Positions 50,548 through 59,504 of a stretch of DNA of 64,000 bases are shown piece by piece. The stretch spans positions 496,001-560,000 of the forward strand of contig NZ_JACHMJ010000001.1 of NCBI RefSeq assembly GCF_014204935.1, written 5' to 3'. The DNA comes from Conyzicola lurida. GTDB taxonomy: Bacteria; Actinomycetota; Actinomycetes; Actinomycetales; Microbacteriaceae. Each line of letters begins with the position of its first letter. Position 1 is the stretch's first letter. Below the pieces are notes generated by a model. That model had not been told where the DNA came from, searched no databases, and saw nothing but the letters and a program-made list of their open reading frames with translations. The position numbers were made by a program, and so were the translations under genes.

Positions 50548-52470
50548 ATGCCAGAAGCCACCGCCGCGACGCTCTCCCTCGCCGTGCTCGGCGCCGGGCC
50601 CCGCGGTGTCGGCGTCCTGGAGCGGCTCGCCGCGAACCTCGCGCAACTCGACCCCGGGCGCGATGTGGTCGTGCACCTCGTCGATCCGCACCCGCCGGGC
50701 GCCGGACGCATCTGGCGCCGAGCCCAGTCGCCGCTGCTGAAGCTGAACTCGATGGCGCGCGACGTCACGATGTTCACCGACGAGTCCTGCACCATCGACG
50801 GCCCCGTCCTCCCCGGACCGTCGCTCGTCGAGTGGGCCGCGCAGGTGCGCTCGGGCGAGATCGACCTGACGATCGACGACCCGGTGGTCGCGCACGAGCT
50901 CGAGCACCTCGCCGCCGACTCCTTCCCGACGCGGCGGCTGCAGAGCGAGTACCTCGCCTGGTTCTACCGGCGTGCGGTCGCGGCCCTGCCGGCGACGGTG
51001 GTCGAACACGGGGCTGTGGCCGTGCGGGTGGATGACGCAGCCGACGGCACCCAGACCGTGACACTCGACAGCGGGGCGACGCTCGACGTCGACATCGTGC
51101 TGTACGCGCTCGGCCACACCGGCGCGGCCCCCGAACCGCAGCACGCGGCCCTCACCGAATTCGCCCACGAGCACGGTCTGCTCTACATCGCCCCCGACTT
51201 CACCGCGGACGCCGACACCAGCGCGATCGTCGCGGGCGAGCCGGTGATCGTGCGGGGCATGGGCCTCGCCGCGGTCGACCTCACGGTGCTGCTCACCGAG
51301 GGGCGCGGCGGCCGGTTCGTGCCGTCATCCACCCTGCCCGGCCAGCTCGACTATCTGCCGAGCGGCGACGAGCCGCATCTGCTGCTCGGGTCGCGCCGGG
51401 GCGTGCCGTACCACTCGAAGATCAGCTCGACCCTCGCCGGGCCCCGACCGGACGCGCGGTACTTCACCGCCGCGGTCGCGAAGGAGCTCGAGGCGTCCAA
51501 CGACACGCTCGACTTCCGCGGCGACGTGTGGCCGCTCATCGCGAAGGAGCTGCTGTGGGGGTACTACCACGAGCTCTTCGTCGGGCACCCCGACCGGGTG
51601 CGGGTGCCGTGGGAGTCGTTCGTGCCGTTCCTCGACCGGTATCGCTGGAACAGCTCGCGGCTGCGGGCCGCAGTCGACGCCGCGGTTCCGAACCCGGTCG
51701 ACCGGCTCGACCTCGAGCGCTTCGACCGGCCGCTCGACGGGGAGCGCGTCGCCTCGCGCGCGGAGCTGCAGGACAAGCTGCGCTACCACATCGGCCTCGA
51801 CCTGCACACCCGCAGCGCTCCCGAGCACAGCGCGACGCTCGGCCTGTTCACCTCGGCGCTCTACGCGCTGTTCGACCTCGGCACGATCGTCGACAGCCCC
51901 AAGTGGACGGCGCGGTCGCGCGCCTACGACCTGCCGGTGTGGTGGCAGAACTACTTCAGCTACATCGCGAGCGGCCCGCCCGCACACCGGCTCGACGAGC
52001 TGCTCGCGCTGTCGCGCGCCGGCGTCGTGGAGTTCCTCGGACCGGATCTGACCGTGCGCGCGCACCCCGCACCGTACTTCGCCGCATCGTCGCCGATCGT
52101 GGACGGCGAGGTCAGGGCCCGCGTGCTCGTGGACGCGCGCCTGCCGGTGACGACGTCCCGGCACAGCGACAACCCGGCGCTGCGTTCGCTCGTCGAGTCG
52201 GGCGTCGGCGGGGAGGAGCTCGTCGCAGACGCGGACTTCACCGGCTCGACCGGGCGGCTCGTGGTGCGGGTCGGCGACGCGCGGGTGATCACGCCGGACG
52301 GGTCGCCGCACCCCCGGCGCTTCGCGGTCGGGCCGTATACCAACGCCCCGTTCGTCGGCGCGTTCTCGCGGCCGGGGACGAACGCGGTGTCGTTCCGCGA
52401 GAACGACCGCGTGGCCAGGGCCGTGCTCGAGCTGGCGAGGTCGCTCGCGCGTGAACTCTCGCCCGCCTGA
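50548..52470 (+). CDS. FAD/NAD(P)-binding protein (NAD_binding_9 type)
   Basis: This 640-residue oxidoreductase-like protein has an N-terminal dinucleotide site LAVLGAGPRGVGVLERLA, PGAGRIWRRAQSPLLKLNSM and a second site VIVRGMGLAAVDLTVLL. The architecture is that of large actinobacterial FAD/NAD(P)-binding domain proteins of unknown reaction. ATG at 50548 was preferred because the longer ORF upstream runs into the divergent transporter promoter. Neighbours (amino-acid importer, GlcD-like oxidase) give no firm substrate. Confidence 0.8.
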   Translation: MPEATAATLSLAVLGAGPRGVGVLERLAANLAQLDPGRDVVVHLVDPHPPGAGRIWRRAQSPLLKLNSMARDVTMFTDESCTIDGPVLPGPSLVEWAAQVRSGEIDLTIDDPVVAHELEHLAADSFPTRRLQSEYLAWFYRRAVAALPATVVEHGAVAVRVDDAADGTQTVTLDSGATLDVDIVLYALGHTGAAPEPQHAALTEFAHEHGLLYIAPDFTADADTSAIVAGEPVIVRGMGLAAVDLTVLLTEGRGGRFVPSSTLPGQLDYLPSGDEPHLLLGSRRGVPYHSKISSTLAGPRPDARYFTAAVAKELEASNDTLDFRGDVWPLIAKELLWGYYHELFVGHPDRVRVPWESFVPFLDRYRWNSSRLRAAVDAAVPNPVDRLDLERFDRPLDGERVASRAELQDKLRYHIGLDLHTRSAPEHSATLGLFTSALYALFDLGTIVDSPKWTARSRAYDLPVWWQNYFSYIASGPPAHRLDELLALSRAGVVEFLGPDLTVRAHPAPYFAASSPIVDGEVRARVLVDARLPVTTSRHSDNPALRSLVESGVGGEELVADADFTGSTGRLVVRVGDARVITPDGSPHPRRFAVGPYTNAPFVGAFSRPGTNAVSFRENDRVARAVLELARSLARELSPA

Positions 52471-52530
52471 GCGGATCGAGCTCGTCGAAAACCTTGTGTC
52501 CGGGTGTCGACAGGCTCAACCCGCCTCGGG
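52471..52530. repeat. Family A repeat between convergent genes
   Basis: GAGCGGATCGAGCTCGTCGAAA and TGTCGACAGGCTCAACCCGC form imperfect arms between the two converging genes, filling the whole gap. Confidence 0.65.
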
Positions 52531-53919
52531 CTAGAAGCCCTTTCCCGGGTTCAGCGTTCCCGCGGGGTCGAGCGCCGTCTTGATCGAGGTGTGCATCGCG
52601 AGCACGCGCTCGCCGAGTTCCGCGCGGGCGCCGTCGAGCCTGAGCAGGCCGACGCCGTGCTCGCCCGTAACGGTGCCCCCAAGGGCGCGGCAGTCGTCGA
52701 CGATGCTGTCGAACGCGAGCTTCGCCCGGGCCCGGGCCGCATCGTCGCCCTCCGCGACGATGATGAGCGGGTGCAGGTTGCCGTCGCCCGCGTGGGCGAT
52801 GTTCGCGATGACCACATCGTGGAGTGCGGCCGTGGCCTGGATGCGCGCCAGCATCTCGGGAACCGCGGACCGCGGCACGCAGATGTCCTCGGTGAGCACT
52901 GGGCCGAGACGCTCGAGGGCCGGGTAGGCGAGCCGGCGGGCGAGGAACAGCCGCTCGACCTCGGCCGCATCCGTCGCCCTCTCGACTCCCGTTCCGCCGG
53001 CCGCCTCGAAGATCGCGGCGAGCGTGTCGGCGAGCTCGTCGCCCGTGGACCCGCGCTCGTCGACCTTCGCCAGCAGCAGGGTGTCGGCGCCGTGGGGGAG
53101 GCCGAGGCCCTGCCAGTCGTCGACCGCGCGCAGGCAGGTGCTGTCGATCAGTTCGAGGGCCGCGGGCACGATTCCCGCGCGCGACACGGCCGCGACCGCC
53201 TCGCCCGCCGACGTCAGCGAGGGGAAGTAGCCGATGATCGCCCGTTCTTCACGCCCGTCGAGCGGCAGCAGCGAGAGGGTGAGCCGCGTGATGACGCCGA
53301 GCGTTCCCTCCGAGCCCACCATCAACGCCGTGAGGTCGTACCCCGTCACACCCTTCGCGGTGCGGCGGCCGAGTTCGACCACGGAGCCGTCGGCCAGCAC
53401 CACCGTCATCCCGAGCACGTAATCGCGGGTGACGCCGTACTTCACGCAGGCGATGCCGCCCGCGTTGGTCGCCGCGTTGCCGCCGATGGTCGAGATGCGG
53501 AAGCTGGCCGGGTCCGGCGGGTACCAGAGGCCGTGCTGGGCGACCGCTTCGCGCAGGTCGTTGTTGATGACGCCGGGCTCGACCACGACGTACCGTTCGT
53601 CGACGTTGACCTCGACGATCGCGGTCATCAGCTCGAGCGACAGCACGATGCAGTTGGCGACGCTGTTGGCGCCGCCCGAGAGTCCGGTACCCGCCCCGCG
53701 CGGCACGACACGGATCCCCGCTCCGGCGGCAAAGGCGACGACGGATGACGCTTCCTCGGTAGAGCGGACGAGCACGACCGCGAGAGGGGCCGTGAAGGGC
53801 GCCCATTCCGCATCGTCGTGGCTGTAGGCGGCGAGCGCGGCGGCGTCGGTGAGCACCCGGGAGGGATCGACGAGGCGGCCGAGATCGTCGGCGAGGGGGA
53901 GCGTGGTGGTGGAAGTCAT
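52531..53919 (-). CDS. FAD-linked oxidase, GlcD/D-lactate dehydrogenase type
   Basis: This 462-residue flavoprotein has an N-terminal FAD_binding_4 domain (VPRGAGTGLSGGANSVANCI; TIGGNAATNAGGIACVKYGV) and a C-terminal FAD-oxidase domain ending GTVTGEHGVGLLRLD and LDPAGTLNPGKGF. It oxidises a D-2-hydroxyacid such as D-lactate or glycolate, passing electrons to the membrane or a partner. ATG at 53919 lacks a clear ribosome binding site. It diverges from the GntR-prp operon across a 120-base region with two operator-like palindromes, so it may belong to the same regulon. Confidence 0.9.
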   Translation of the reverse strand: MTSTTTLPLADDLGRLVDPSRVLTDAAALAAYSHDDAEWAPFTAPLAVVLVRSTEEASSVVAFAAGAGIRVVPRGAGTGLSGGANSVANCIVLSLELMTAIVEVNVDERYVVVEPGVINNDLREAVAQHGLWYPPDPASFRISTIGGNAATNAGGIACVKYGVTRDYVLGMTVVLADGSVVELGRRTAKGVTGYDLTALMVGSEGTLGVITRLTLSLLPLDGREERAIIGYFPSLTSAGEAVAAVSRAGIVPAALELIDSTCLRAVDDWQGLGLPHGADTLLLAKVDERGSTGDELADTLAAIFEAAGGTGVERATDAAEVERLFLARRLAYPALERLGPVLTEDICVPRSAVPEMLARIQATAALHDVVIANIAHAGDGNLHPLIIVAEGDDAARARAKLAFDSIVDDCRALGGTVTGEHGVGLLRLDGARAELGERVLAMHTSIKTALDPAGTLNPGKGF

Positions 53920-53959
53920 GACAGCAAAAAACTACACCCGGCATCCGCGCTCGCCCTCG

Positions 53960-53967
53960 TGCATACA
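53960..53967. promoter_or_regulatory. Operator-like site in the divergent oxidase/prp region
   Basis: TGCATACA resembles the palindrome TGTATACA at 54012-54019. The centre-to-centre distance is 52 bp, about five helical turns, which suits two dimers on one DNA face. Confidence 0.4.
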
Positions 53968-54011
53968 CCGGGCCCCGATTCTGACGTCACATAGCCGAAG
54001 TGGCTAGTCTG

Positions 54012-54019
54012 TGTATACA
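54012..54019. promoter_or_regulatory. Palindromic candidate operator of the prp GntR regulator
   Basis: TGTATACA is a perfect palindrome just downstream of TAGTCT (54005-54010), a likely -10 box, and 20 bases before the GntR gene. Binding here would block the operon promoter. Confidence 0.5.
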
Positions 54020-54039
54020 TCCACGACGGAGGGGGTCCT

Positions 54040-54687
54040 ATGCGTGCCAGCGACCGGGCCTACTCCGTGCTGCGCGAGGAGATCCTCGACGGCGTGCTCG
54101 CGCCGGGCGTCGTGCTCGCCGAGGTCGAACAGGCCGCGCGGCTCGGGGTCTCCCGCACACCGCTGCGCGAGGCGCTCTCCCGGCTGACCGCCGACGGCCT
54201 GGTCTCGTCGCACGCCGGGCGCGGTGTCGTCGTCACCGAGGTGTCGATCGCCCGCATCGGCGAGCTCTTCGAGGTCCGGGCCGCGCTCGAGGAACAGGCG
54301 GCCCGGCTCGCCGCCCGCCGCCGCGACCCGGCGGTCTTCGAGGCGCTGCGGCAGGACCTGCTCGGGGCGAACGAGCTGCTCGAGCGCGACGATCCGGCAC
54401 GGCACGAGTACTACGCGCTCGTCGCGCGCCTCGACGCCGCGATCGACGACGCCGTGCAGAACCCGTTCCTCGTCTCCACGCTCGCGGGGGTGCGCACGCA
54501 CGTCGCCCGCATCCGCCGCCTCTCGCACGACGACCCCGGGCGGCTGCGCGAAGCCGCCCGCGAGCACCTCATGATCGTCGACGCGATCGTCGACGGTTCG
54601 GAGTCACTCGCCGCCCACGCCACCCAGCTGCACCTGCACCGCAGCCTCAAGAACATCCTCGGCTCGATCGAAAGGAACCCCCGATGA
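54040..54687 (+). CDS. GntR-family regulator of the methylcitrate locus
   Basis: This 215-residue FadR-subfamily regulator has a winged helix (about residues 3-70; [21 protein letters not shown]) and an FCD-like C-terminal domain. The FCD metal site looks altered: the usual D-x3-H helix reads VARLDAAI (Asp132 at the His place), while His176 is kept. A GGAGGGGG ribosome binding site precedes ATG at 54040. It overlaps prpD by four bases and probably represses the operon until a propionate-derived ligand appears (inference). Confidence 0.88.
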   Translation: MRASDRAYSVLREEILDGVLAPGVVLAEVEQAARLGVSRTPLREALSRLTADGLVSSHAGRGVVVTEVSIARIGELFEVRAALEEQAARLAARRRDPAVFEALRQDLLGANELLERDDPARHEYYALVARLDAAIDDAVQNPFLVSTLAGVRTHVARIRRLSHDDPGRLREAAREHLMIVDAIVDGSESLAAHATQLHLHRSLKNILGSIERNPR

Positions 54688-56204
54688 AGCTCCACCCCGT
54701 GCGCGTCTACGCGAGCGACGAGAACCTGCCCCGCGAGCAGCAGCTGGCCTGGAAGATCGCGGAGGTCGCCGCCGACCCCGTCACGGTCACCCCCGAGGTC
54801 ACCGACATGATCATCAACCGCATCATCGACAACGCGGCGGTCGCCACGGCGAGCCTCACCCGCGCGCCCGCGGTGGCGGCGCGAGCGCAGGCGCAGGACC
54901 GCCCGCACCAGCGGGTTGAGCCTGTCGAAACCCCCGGCGGCTCCACCGTCTTCGGCGTCGACGGCCGCTTCCAGCCCGAGTGGGCGGCGTGGGCCAACGG
55001 CGTCGCCGTGCGCGAACTCGACTACCACGACACCTTCCTCGCCGCCGAGTACTCGCACCCGGGCGACAACATCCCGCCGATCCTTGCGGTCGCGCAGCAC
55101 CGGGGCAGCACCGGCGCCGAGCTGGTCGCGGCCATCGCGACGGGCTACGAGATCCAGATCGACCTGGTGAAGGCGATCAGCCTGCACGCGCACAAGATCG
55201 ACCACGTCGCCCACCTCGGCCCGAGCGCCGCCGCCGGCATTGGAACCCTGCTGGGCCTGCCCGTGGAGACGATCTTCCAGGCCGTCGGCCAGGCGCTGCA
55301 CACCACGACCGCCACCCGCCAGTCGCGCAAGGGCGAGATCTCGACCTGGAAGGCGCACGCCCCCGCGTTCGCCGGCAAGATGGCGATCGAGGCGGTCGAC
55401 CGTGCCATGCGCGGACAGACCAGCCCGACCCCGATCTACGAGGGCGAAGACGGCGTCATCGCCTGGCTGCTCGGCGGCACGGAGGCCCGGTACGAGGTGC
55501 CCCTGCCCGAGCGCGGTGAGGCCAAGCGCGCCATCCTCGACAGCTACACCAAGGAGCACTCGGCCGAGTACCAGGCGCAGGCGTGGATCGACCTGGCCCG
55601 CGCGCTGGGTGCGACATACCCCGCCCTGCGCGATCCGGCGAACGTCGTGGCGGCCGTGCTGCACACCAGCCACCACACCCACTACGTCATCGGCTCGGGT
55701 GCGAACGACCCGCAGAAGTACGACCCCACCGCGAGCCGGGAGACGCTCGACCACTCGATCCCGTACATCTTCACCGTCGCGCTGCAGGACGGCGAGTGGC
55801 ACCACGAGCGCTCGTACGCTCCCGAGCGCGCCGCCCGCCCCGACACCGTCGAGCTGTGGAACAAGGTCACCACGCGCGAGGACGCCGAGTGGACGCGCCG
55901 CTACCACTCCATCGACCCCGCCGAGAAGGCGTTCGGCGGACGCGTCGAGATCGAGCTCGCCGACGGCACCCGCATCGTCGAGGAGATCGCCGTCGCCGAC
56001 GCGCACCCCCTCGGGGCCCGGCCGTTCGCCCGGGAGCAGTACGTCGCCAAGTTCCGCGCGCTCGCCGAGGGTGTGCTCGACGACGCCGAGATCGAGCGCT
56101 TCCTCGCGCTCGTGCAGCGCCTGCCCGAGCTCACCGCCGAGGAGCTCGGCGGCCTCACCGTCACCGTCGCCGGCCTGCCCGTCGGCCCCCGCGGCCTCTT
56201 CTAA
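54684..56204 (+). CDS. prpD: MmgE/PrpD family 2-methylcitrate dehydratase
   Basis: This 506-residue dehydratase converts 2-methylcitrate to 2-methyl-cis-aconitate. Visible family segments are [40 protein letters not shown] and [20 protein letters not shown]. It lies between a GntR regulator and methylisocitrate lyase, which fixes the pathway. Residues 76-86 ([11 protein letters not shown]) are encoded by a half copy of the family A palindromic repeat at 54908-54938, inserted in frame in a loop before the conserved ELDYHD motif. AAAGGAA precedes ATG at 54684. Confidence 0.93.
   Translation: MKLHPVRVYASDENLPREQQLAWKIAEVAADPVTVTPEVTDMIINRIIDNAAVATASLTRAPAVAARAQAQDRPHQRVEPVETPGGSTVFGVDGRFQPEWAAWANGVAVRELDYHDTFLAAEYSHPGDNIPPILAVAQHRGSTGAELVAAIATGYEIQIDLVKAISLHAHKIDHVAHLGPSAAAGIGTLLGLPVETIFQAVGQALHTTTATRQSRKGEISTWKAHAPAFAGKMAIEAVDRAMRGQTSPTPIYEGEDGVIAWLLGGTEARYEVPLPERGEAKRAILDSYTKEHSAEYQAQAWIDLARALGATYPALRDPANVVAAVLHTSHHTHYVIGSGANDPQKYDPTASRETLDHSIPYIFTVALQDGEWHHERSYAPERAARPDTVELWNKVTTREDAEWTRRYHSIDPAEKAFGGRVEIELADGTRIVEEIAVADAHPLGARPFAREQYVAKFRALAEGVLDDAEIERFLALVQRLPELTAEELGGLTVTVAGLPVGPRGLF
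54908..54938. repeat. Half family A repeat inside prpD
   Basis: CGGGTTGAGCCTGTCGAAA is one arm of the dispersed repeat. It lies within coding sequence with the frame preserved. Confidence 0.7.
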
Positions 56205-56213
56205 CCGTCACGC

Positions 56214-56262
56214 GGGTTGAGCCGGTCGAAACCGCCATCAGGTTTCGACAGGCTCAACCCCC
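56214..56262. repeat. Family A repeat between prpD and prpB
   Basis: GGGTTGAGCCGGTCGAAACC and GGTTTCGACAGGCTCAACCC pair with one mismatch around a short loop, in the 80-base gap inside the operon. A hairpin here may adjust relative expression or RNA stability. Confidence 0.8.
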
Positions 56263-56284
56263 GGACACCCCGAAAGGACACCCC

Positions 56285-57193
56285 ATGCTCTACACCTCCG
56301 TCACCCCCGCCGACAAGCGCGCCGCCCTGCGCGCCGCCCTCGCGAGCGGCGAGCTGCTGCGCTTCCCCGGCGCGTTCAACCCGCTCTCCGCGCGCCTCAT
56401 CGGCGAGAAGGGCTTCGAGGGTGTCTACATCTCCGGCGCCGTGATCAGCGCCGACCTGGGACTGCCCGACATCGGGCTCACCACGCTCACCGAGGTCGCC
56501 GGCCGCGCCGCCCAGATCTCGCGCATGACCGACCTGCCGACGCTCGTCGACGCGGACACCGGTTTCGGCGAACCGATGAACGTCGCCCGCACCGTGCAGC
56601 AGCTCGAAGACGCCGGCGTCGCGGGACTGCACATCGAGGACCAGGTCAATCCGAAGCGCTGCGGCCACCTCGACGGCAAGGCCGTGGTCGACGCCGACAC
56701 CGCGATCAAACGCATCCGTGCCGCGGTTGCCGCCCGCCGCGACCCCAACCTGCTGATCATGGCACGGACCGACATCCGTGCCCTCGACGGCCTCGACTCG
56801 GCCATCGACAGGGCCAAGGCCCTGGTGGATGCCGGAGCCGACGCCATCTTCCCGGAAGCGATGGTCGACCTGACCGAGTTCGAGGCGGTGCGGGCCGCGG
56901 TCGACGTGCCGATCCTCGCCAACATGACGGAGTTCGGCAAGAGCGAGCTCTTCACCAACCGGCAGCTCGCCGACGTGGGCGTCAACATCGTGATCTATCC
57001 GGTGAGCCTGCTGCGCCTCGCGATGGGTGCCGCCGAACGCGGGCTCGACACGATCCTCGCCGAGGGCAGCCTCGAGAGCCGCGTACCCGAGATGCAGACC
57101 CGCGCCCGCCTCTACGAGCTGCTCGACTACCAGAGTTACGGCTCGTTCGACGACGGAGTTTTCAACTTCACCCTCGACGGCAATCGCGGCTAG
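56285..57193 (+). CDS. prpB: Methylisocitrate lyase
   Basis: This 302-residue isocitrate lyase/PEP mutase superfamily enzyme cleaves 2-methylisocitrate to pyruvate and succinate. The metal site LVDADTGFGEP (Asp89, Asp91) and the catalytic loop NPKRCGHLDGK (Cys126) are intact. GAAAGGA precedes ATG at 56285. It serves in this window as the reference that exposes the degenerate copy fused to the flavin monooxygenase at 19512-21371. The citrate-synthase-type gene follows after 33 bases. Confidence 0.96.
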   Translation: MLYTSVTPADKRAALRAALASGELLRFPGAFNPLSARLIGEKGFEGVYISGAVISADLGLPDIGLTTLTEVAGRAAQISRMTDLPTLVDADTGFGEPMNVARTVQQLEDAGVAGLHIEDQVNPKRCGHLDGKAVVDADTAIKRIRAAVAARRDPNLLIMARTDIRALDGLDSAIDRAKALVDAGADAIFPEAMVDLTEFEAVRAAVDVPILANMTEFGKSELFTNRQLADVGVNIVIYPVSLLRLAMGAAERGLDTILAEGSLESRVPEMQTRARLYELLDYQSYGSFDDGVFNFTLDGNRG

Positions 57194-57226
57194 CTTTAGA
57201 CGACGAGCACGGAGCGAGGGAGCACC

Positions 57227-58351
57227 ATGAGCGACACAGAAATCCGCAAGGGCCTGGCCGGCGTCGTCGTCGACACGACCGCCATCTCCAAGGTCAACCC
57301 CGAGACCAACTCGCTGCTCTACCGCGGCTACCCCGTGCAGGAGCTCGCCGAGAAGTGCACCTTCGAAGAGGTGGCATACCTGCTCTGGAACGGCGACCTG
57401 CCGACCCCCGAACAGCTCGCCGAGTTCGAGACACTGGAGCGCTCGCAGCGCGCGCTGGGCCCCACGGTCAAACGGGTCATCGACGACCTTCCGCTGACCG
57501 CGCACCCCATGGACGTCGTACGCACGGCGGTGAGCGTCATCGGGGCGAGCGACCCGGATGCCGGTGTGTCGACACCCGCGGACAACCTGCGTAAATCGAT
57601 CGCCCTGTTCGCCCAGCTGCCGGCGATCGTGGCCTATGACCAGCGTCGCCGCCGTGGGGAACACCTCGTCGAGCCGCGGGACGACCTCGGCTACTCGGCG
57701 AACTTCCTGCACATGACGTTCGGCGACGTGCCCGACCTCGTCGTGGTGAACGCGTTCGACGTGTCGATGATCCTCTACGCCGAGCACTCGTTCAACGCGT
57801 CGACGTTCACCGCCCGTGTGATCACCTCGACCCTCGCGGACCTGTATTCCGCGGTGACCGGCGCGGTCGGCGCGCTCAAGGGCGCGCTGCACGGCGGCGC
57901 GAACGAGGCCGTGATGCACGTGTTCGACGAGATCGGCACGGCCGACCGCGCCGTCGCGTGGCTCGACACGGCGCTCGCCGAGAAGCGCAAGGTCATGGGA
58001 TTCGGTCACCGTGTGTACAAGAACGGCGACTCGCGGGTGCCGACCATGAAGGCGGCGCTCGACACGCTCGTCGCGGAGTACGACAGCCCCGAGCTCGGCC
58101 ACCTCTACGAAACCCTCGAGGCGGCGATGGGGGAGCGCAAGAACATCAAGCCCAACCTCGACTACCCGAGCGGCCCCGCCTACCACCTGATGGGGTTCGA
58201 CACCCTCACCTTCACGCCGCTCTTCGTGGCCGCGCGCGTCACCGGCTGGACAGCGCACATCATGGAGCAGCTCGAGGCGAACTCGCTGATCCGTCCGCTG
58301 AGCGAGTACGTGGGGGCGGAGGAACGGCACATCACGTCCGTCGCGGATTGA
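57227..58351 (+). CDS. prpC: 2-Methylcitrate synthase
   Basis: This 374-residue small type II citrate synthase family enzyme condenses propionyl-CoA with oxaloacetate. Segments LKGALHGGANEAVMHVF (His of the active site), VMGFGHRVYKNGDSRVPTMK and the later DYPSGPAYHLMGFDTLTFTP (Asp) carry the His-His-Asp triad. Linkage to prpD and prpB distinguishes it from a plain citrate synthase. GGAGC lies upstream of ATG at 57227. It completes the propionate-to-pyruvate methylcitrate cycle apart from the aconitase step. Confidence 0.95.
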   Translation: MSDTEIRKGLAGVVVDTTAISKVNPETNSLLYRGYPVQELAEKCTFEEVAYLLWNGDLPTPEQLAEFETLERSQRALGPTVKRVIDDLPLTAHPMDVVRTAVSVIGASDPDAGVSTPADNLRKSIALFAQLPAIVAYDQRRRRGEHLVEPRDDLGYSANFLHMTFGDVPDLVVVNAFDVSMILYAEHSFNASTFTARVITSTLADLYSAVTGAVGALKGALHGGANEAVMHVFDEIGTADRAVAWLDTALAEKRKVMGFGHRVYKNGDSRVPTMKAALDTLVAEYDSPELGHLYETLEAAMGERKNIKPNLDYPSGPAYHLMGFDTLTFTPLFVAARVTGWTAHIMEQLEANSLIRPLSEYVGAEERHITSVAD

Positions 58352-58371
58352 GCTCGTCGAAATCCCCTCCG
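58344..58371. repeat. Half family A repeat at the end of prpC
   Basis: GCGGATTGAGCTCGTCGAAATCC overlaps the prpC stop codon. Only one arm is present. Confidence 0.5.
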
Positions 58372-58465
58372 TGCGTAACGCAACGGAACAAACGAGCGCC
58401 CGCGCACCAGACTTGGCACCCTTGAGAGCACACAGCAGCACTATCTGACTCTTAAGGAACCACCC

Positions 58466-59407
58466 ATGTCTAACCAGACACCCCTCGTCGCCGCGCCCAA
58501 GAAGCGCGGCCGACTGATCGCCGTCATCGTGATCGCCGTCCTCGTCGTCGCCGCGATCGTCGTCGCCATCTCCGTCGCCGTCGGTTCGAACAGCAACTCC
58601 TCGGGCCTCGGCTCCGAGAGCGACCCCGTCAAGCTCGGCGTCGTCGGCGCGAGCGACCCCTACTGGGACGTCTTCAAGGACGCCGCCGAAGAAGAGGGCA
58701 TTTTCGTCGACATCAGCGACTTCACCGACTATGCGCAGCCGAACCCCGCGTTGACCGAGGGTGACCTCGACCTCAACCAGTTCCAGCACATCATCTACCT
58801 GGCGCAGTACAACGTCTCCGCCGACGAGGACCTCGCGCCCATCGGTGCGACCGCGATCTACCCGCTGTCGCTCTACTCGACCAAGTACACCTCGGTCGAC
58901 GACATCGAAGAGGGCGAGACCGTCGCCATCCCGAGCGACGCGAGCAACCTCGCCCGCGGCCTCCTCGTGCTGCAGGCCGCCGGCCTGGTCGAGCTCGAAG
59001 ACGGCGGCAGCCCCTTCTCCACGGTCGACGACGTACTCGACACCTCCAAGGTCGAGGTCATCACGCTCGAGGCAGCCCTCACGCCCACCTCGCTCCCCGA
59101 CGTCGCCGCCGCGATCATCAACAACGACTTCGTCGAGGACGCCGGCCTGAGCTTCGACGACGCGATCGCCACCGACGACCCGACCGACCCGAGCGCGCAG
59201 CCGTACATCAACATCTTCGCCGCCCGCGCGGAGGACAAGGACAACGAGACCCTGCTCAAGCTGGTCGACATCTTCCAGAACACGACGGCCGTCACCGACG
59301 GTGTCGTCGAGGTCTCGGGCGGAACCGCCGAGCTCGTCCAGACCCCGGTGAGCGAGCTCGAAGAATCGCTGGCCAGCGTGCAGGACGACTACGCGGCAGC
59401 ACAGTAA
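58466..59407 (+). CDS. MetQ/NlpA-family substrate-binding protein, membrane-anchored
   Basis: This 313-residue binding protein belongs to the methionine importer family (VKLGVVGASDPYWDVFKDAA; DFTDYAQPNPALTEGDLDLN; SLYSTKYTSVDDIEEGETVA). The N terminus is RGRLIAVIVIAVLVVAAIVV with no lipobox Cys, unlike most MetQ lipoproteins. It should be tethered by an uncleaved helix, as predicted for the binding protein at 47537-48535. AAGGAACC precedes ATG at 58466. No S-box or other methionine riboswitch could be recognised in the 114 bases upstream. Confidence 0.9.
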   Translation: MSNQTPLVAAPKKRGRLIAVIVIAVLVVAAIVVAISVAVGSNSNSSGLGSESDPVKLGVVGASDPYWDVFKDAAEEEGIFVDISDFTDYAQPNPALTEGDLDLNQFQHIIYLAQYNVSADEDLAPIGATAIYPLSLYSTKYTSVDDIEEGETVAIPSDASNLARGLLVLQAAGLVELEDGGSPFSTVDDVLDTSKVEVITLEAALTPTSLPDVAAAIINNDFVEDAGLSFDDAIATDDPTDPSAQPYINIFAARAEDKDNETLLKLVDIFQNTTAVTDGVVEVSGGTAELVQTPVSELEESLASVQDDYAAAQ

Positions 59408-59504
59408 CCCGCTCCACAGCAGCACACCCGGTCGGGATGCCGGCAGCCACACCGCTGCCGGCATCCCGCCGCGGCCGTTAACGACGAACAGGCGAACACC
59501 ACCC

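Noticed and set aside
58372-58465. Possible SAM (S-box) riboswitch before the metQNI-type operon
   Set aside because: The 94 bases after the repeat do not show the S-box core helices or conserved loops I would expect, and no terminator hairpin is visible. A covariance-model search would be decisive.
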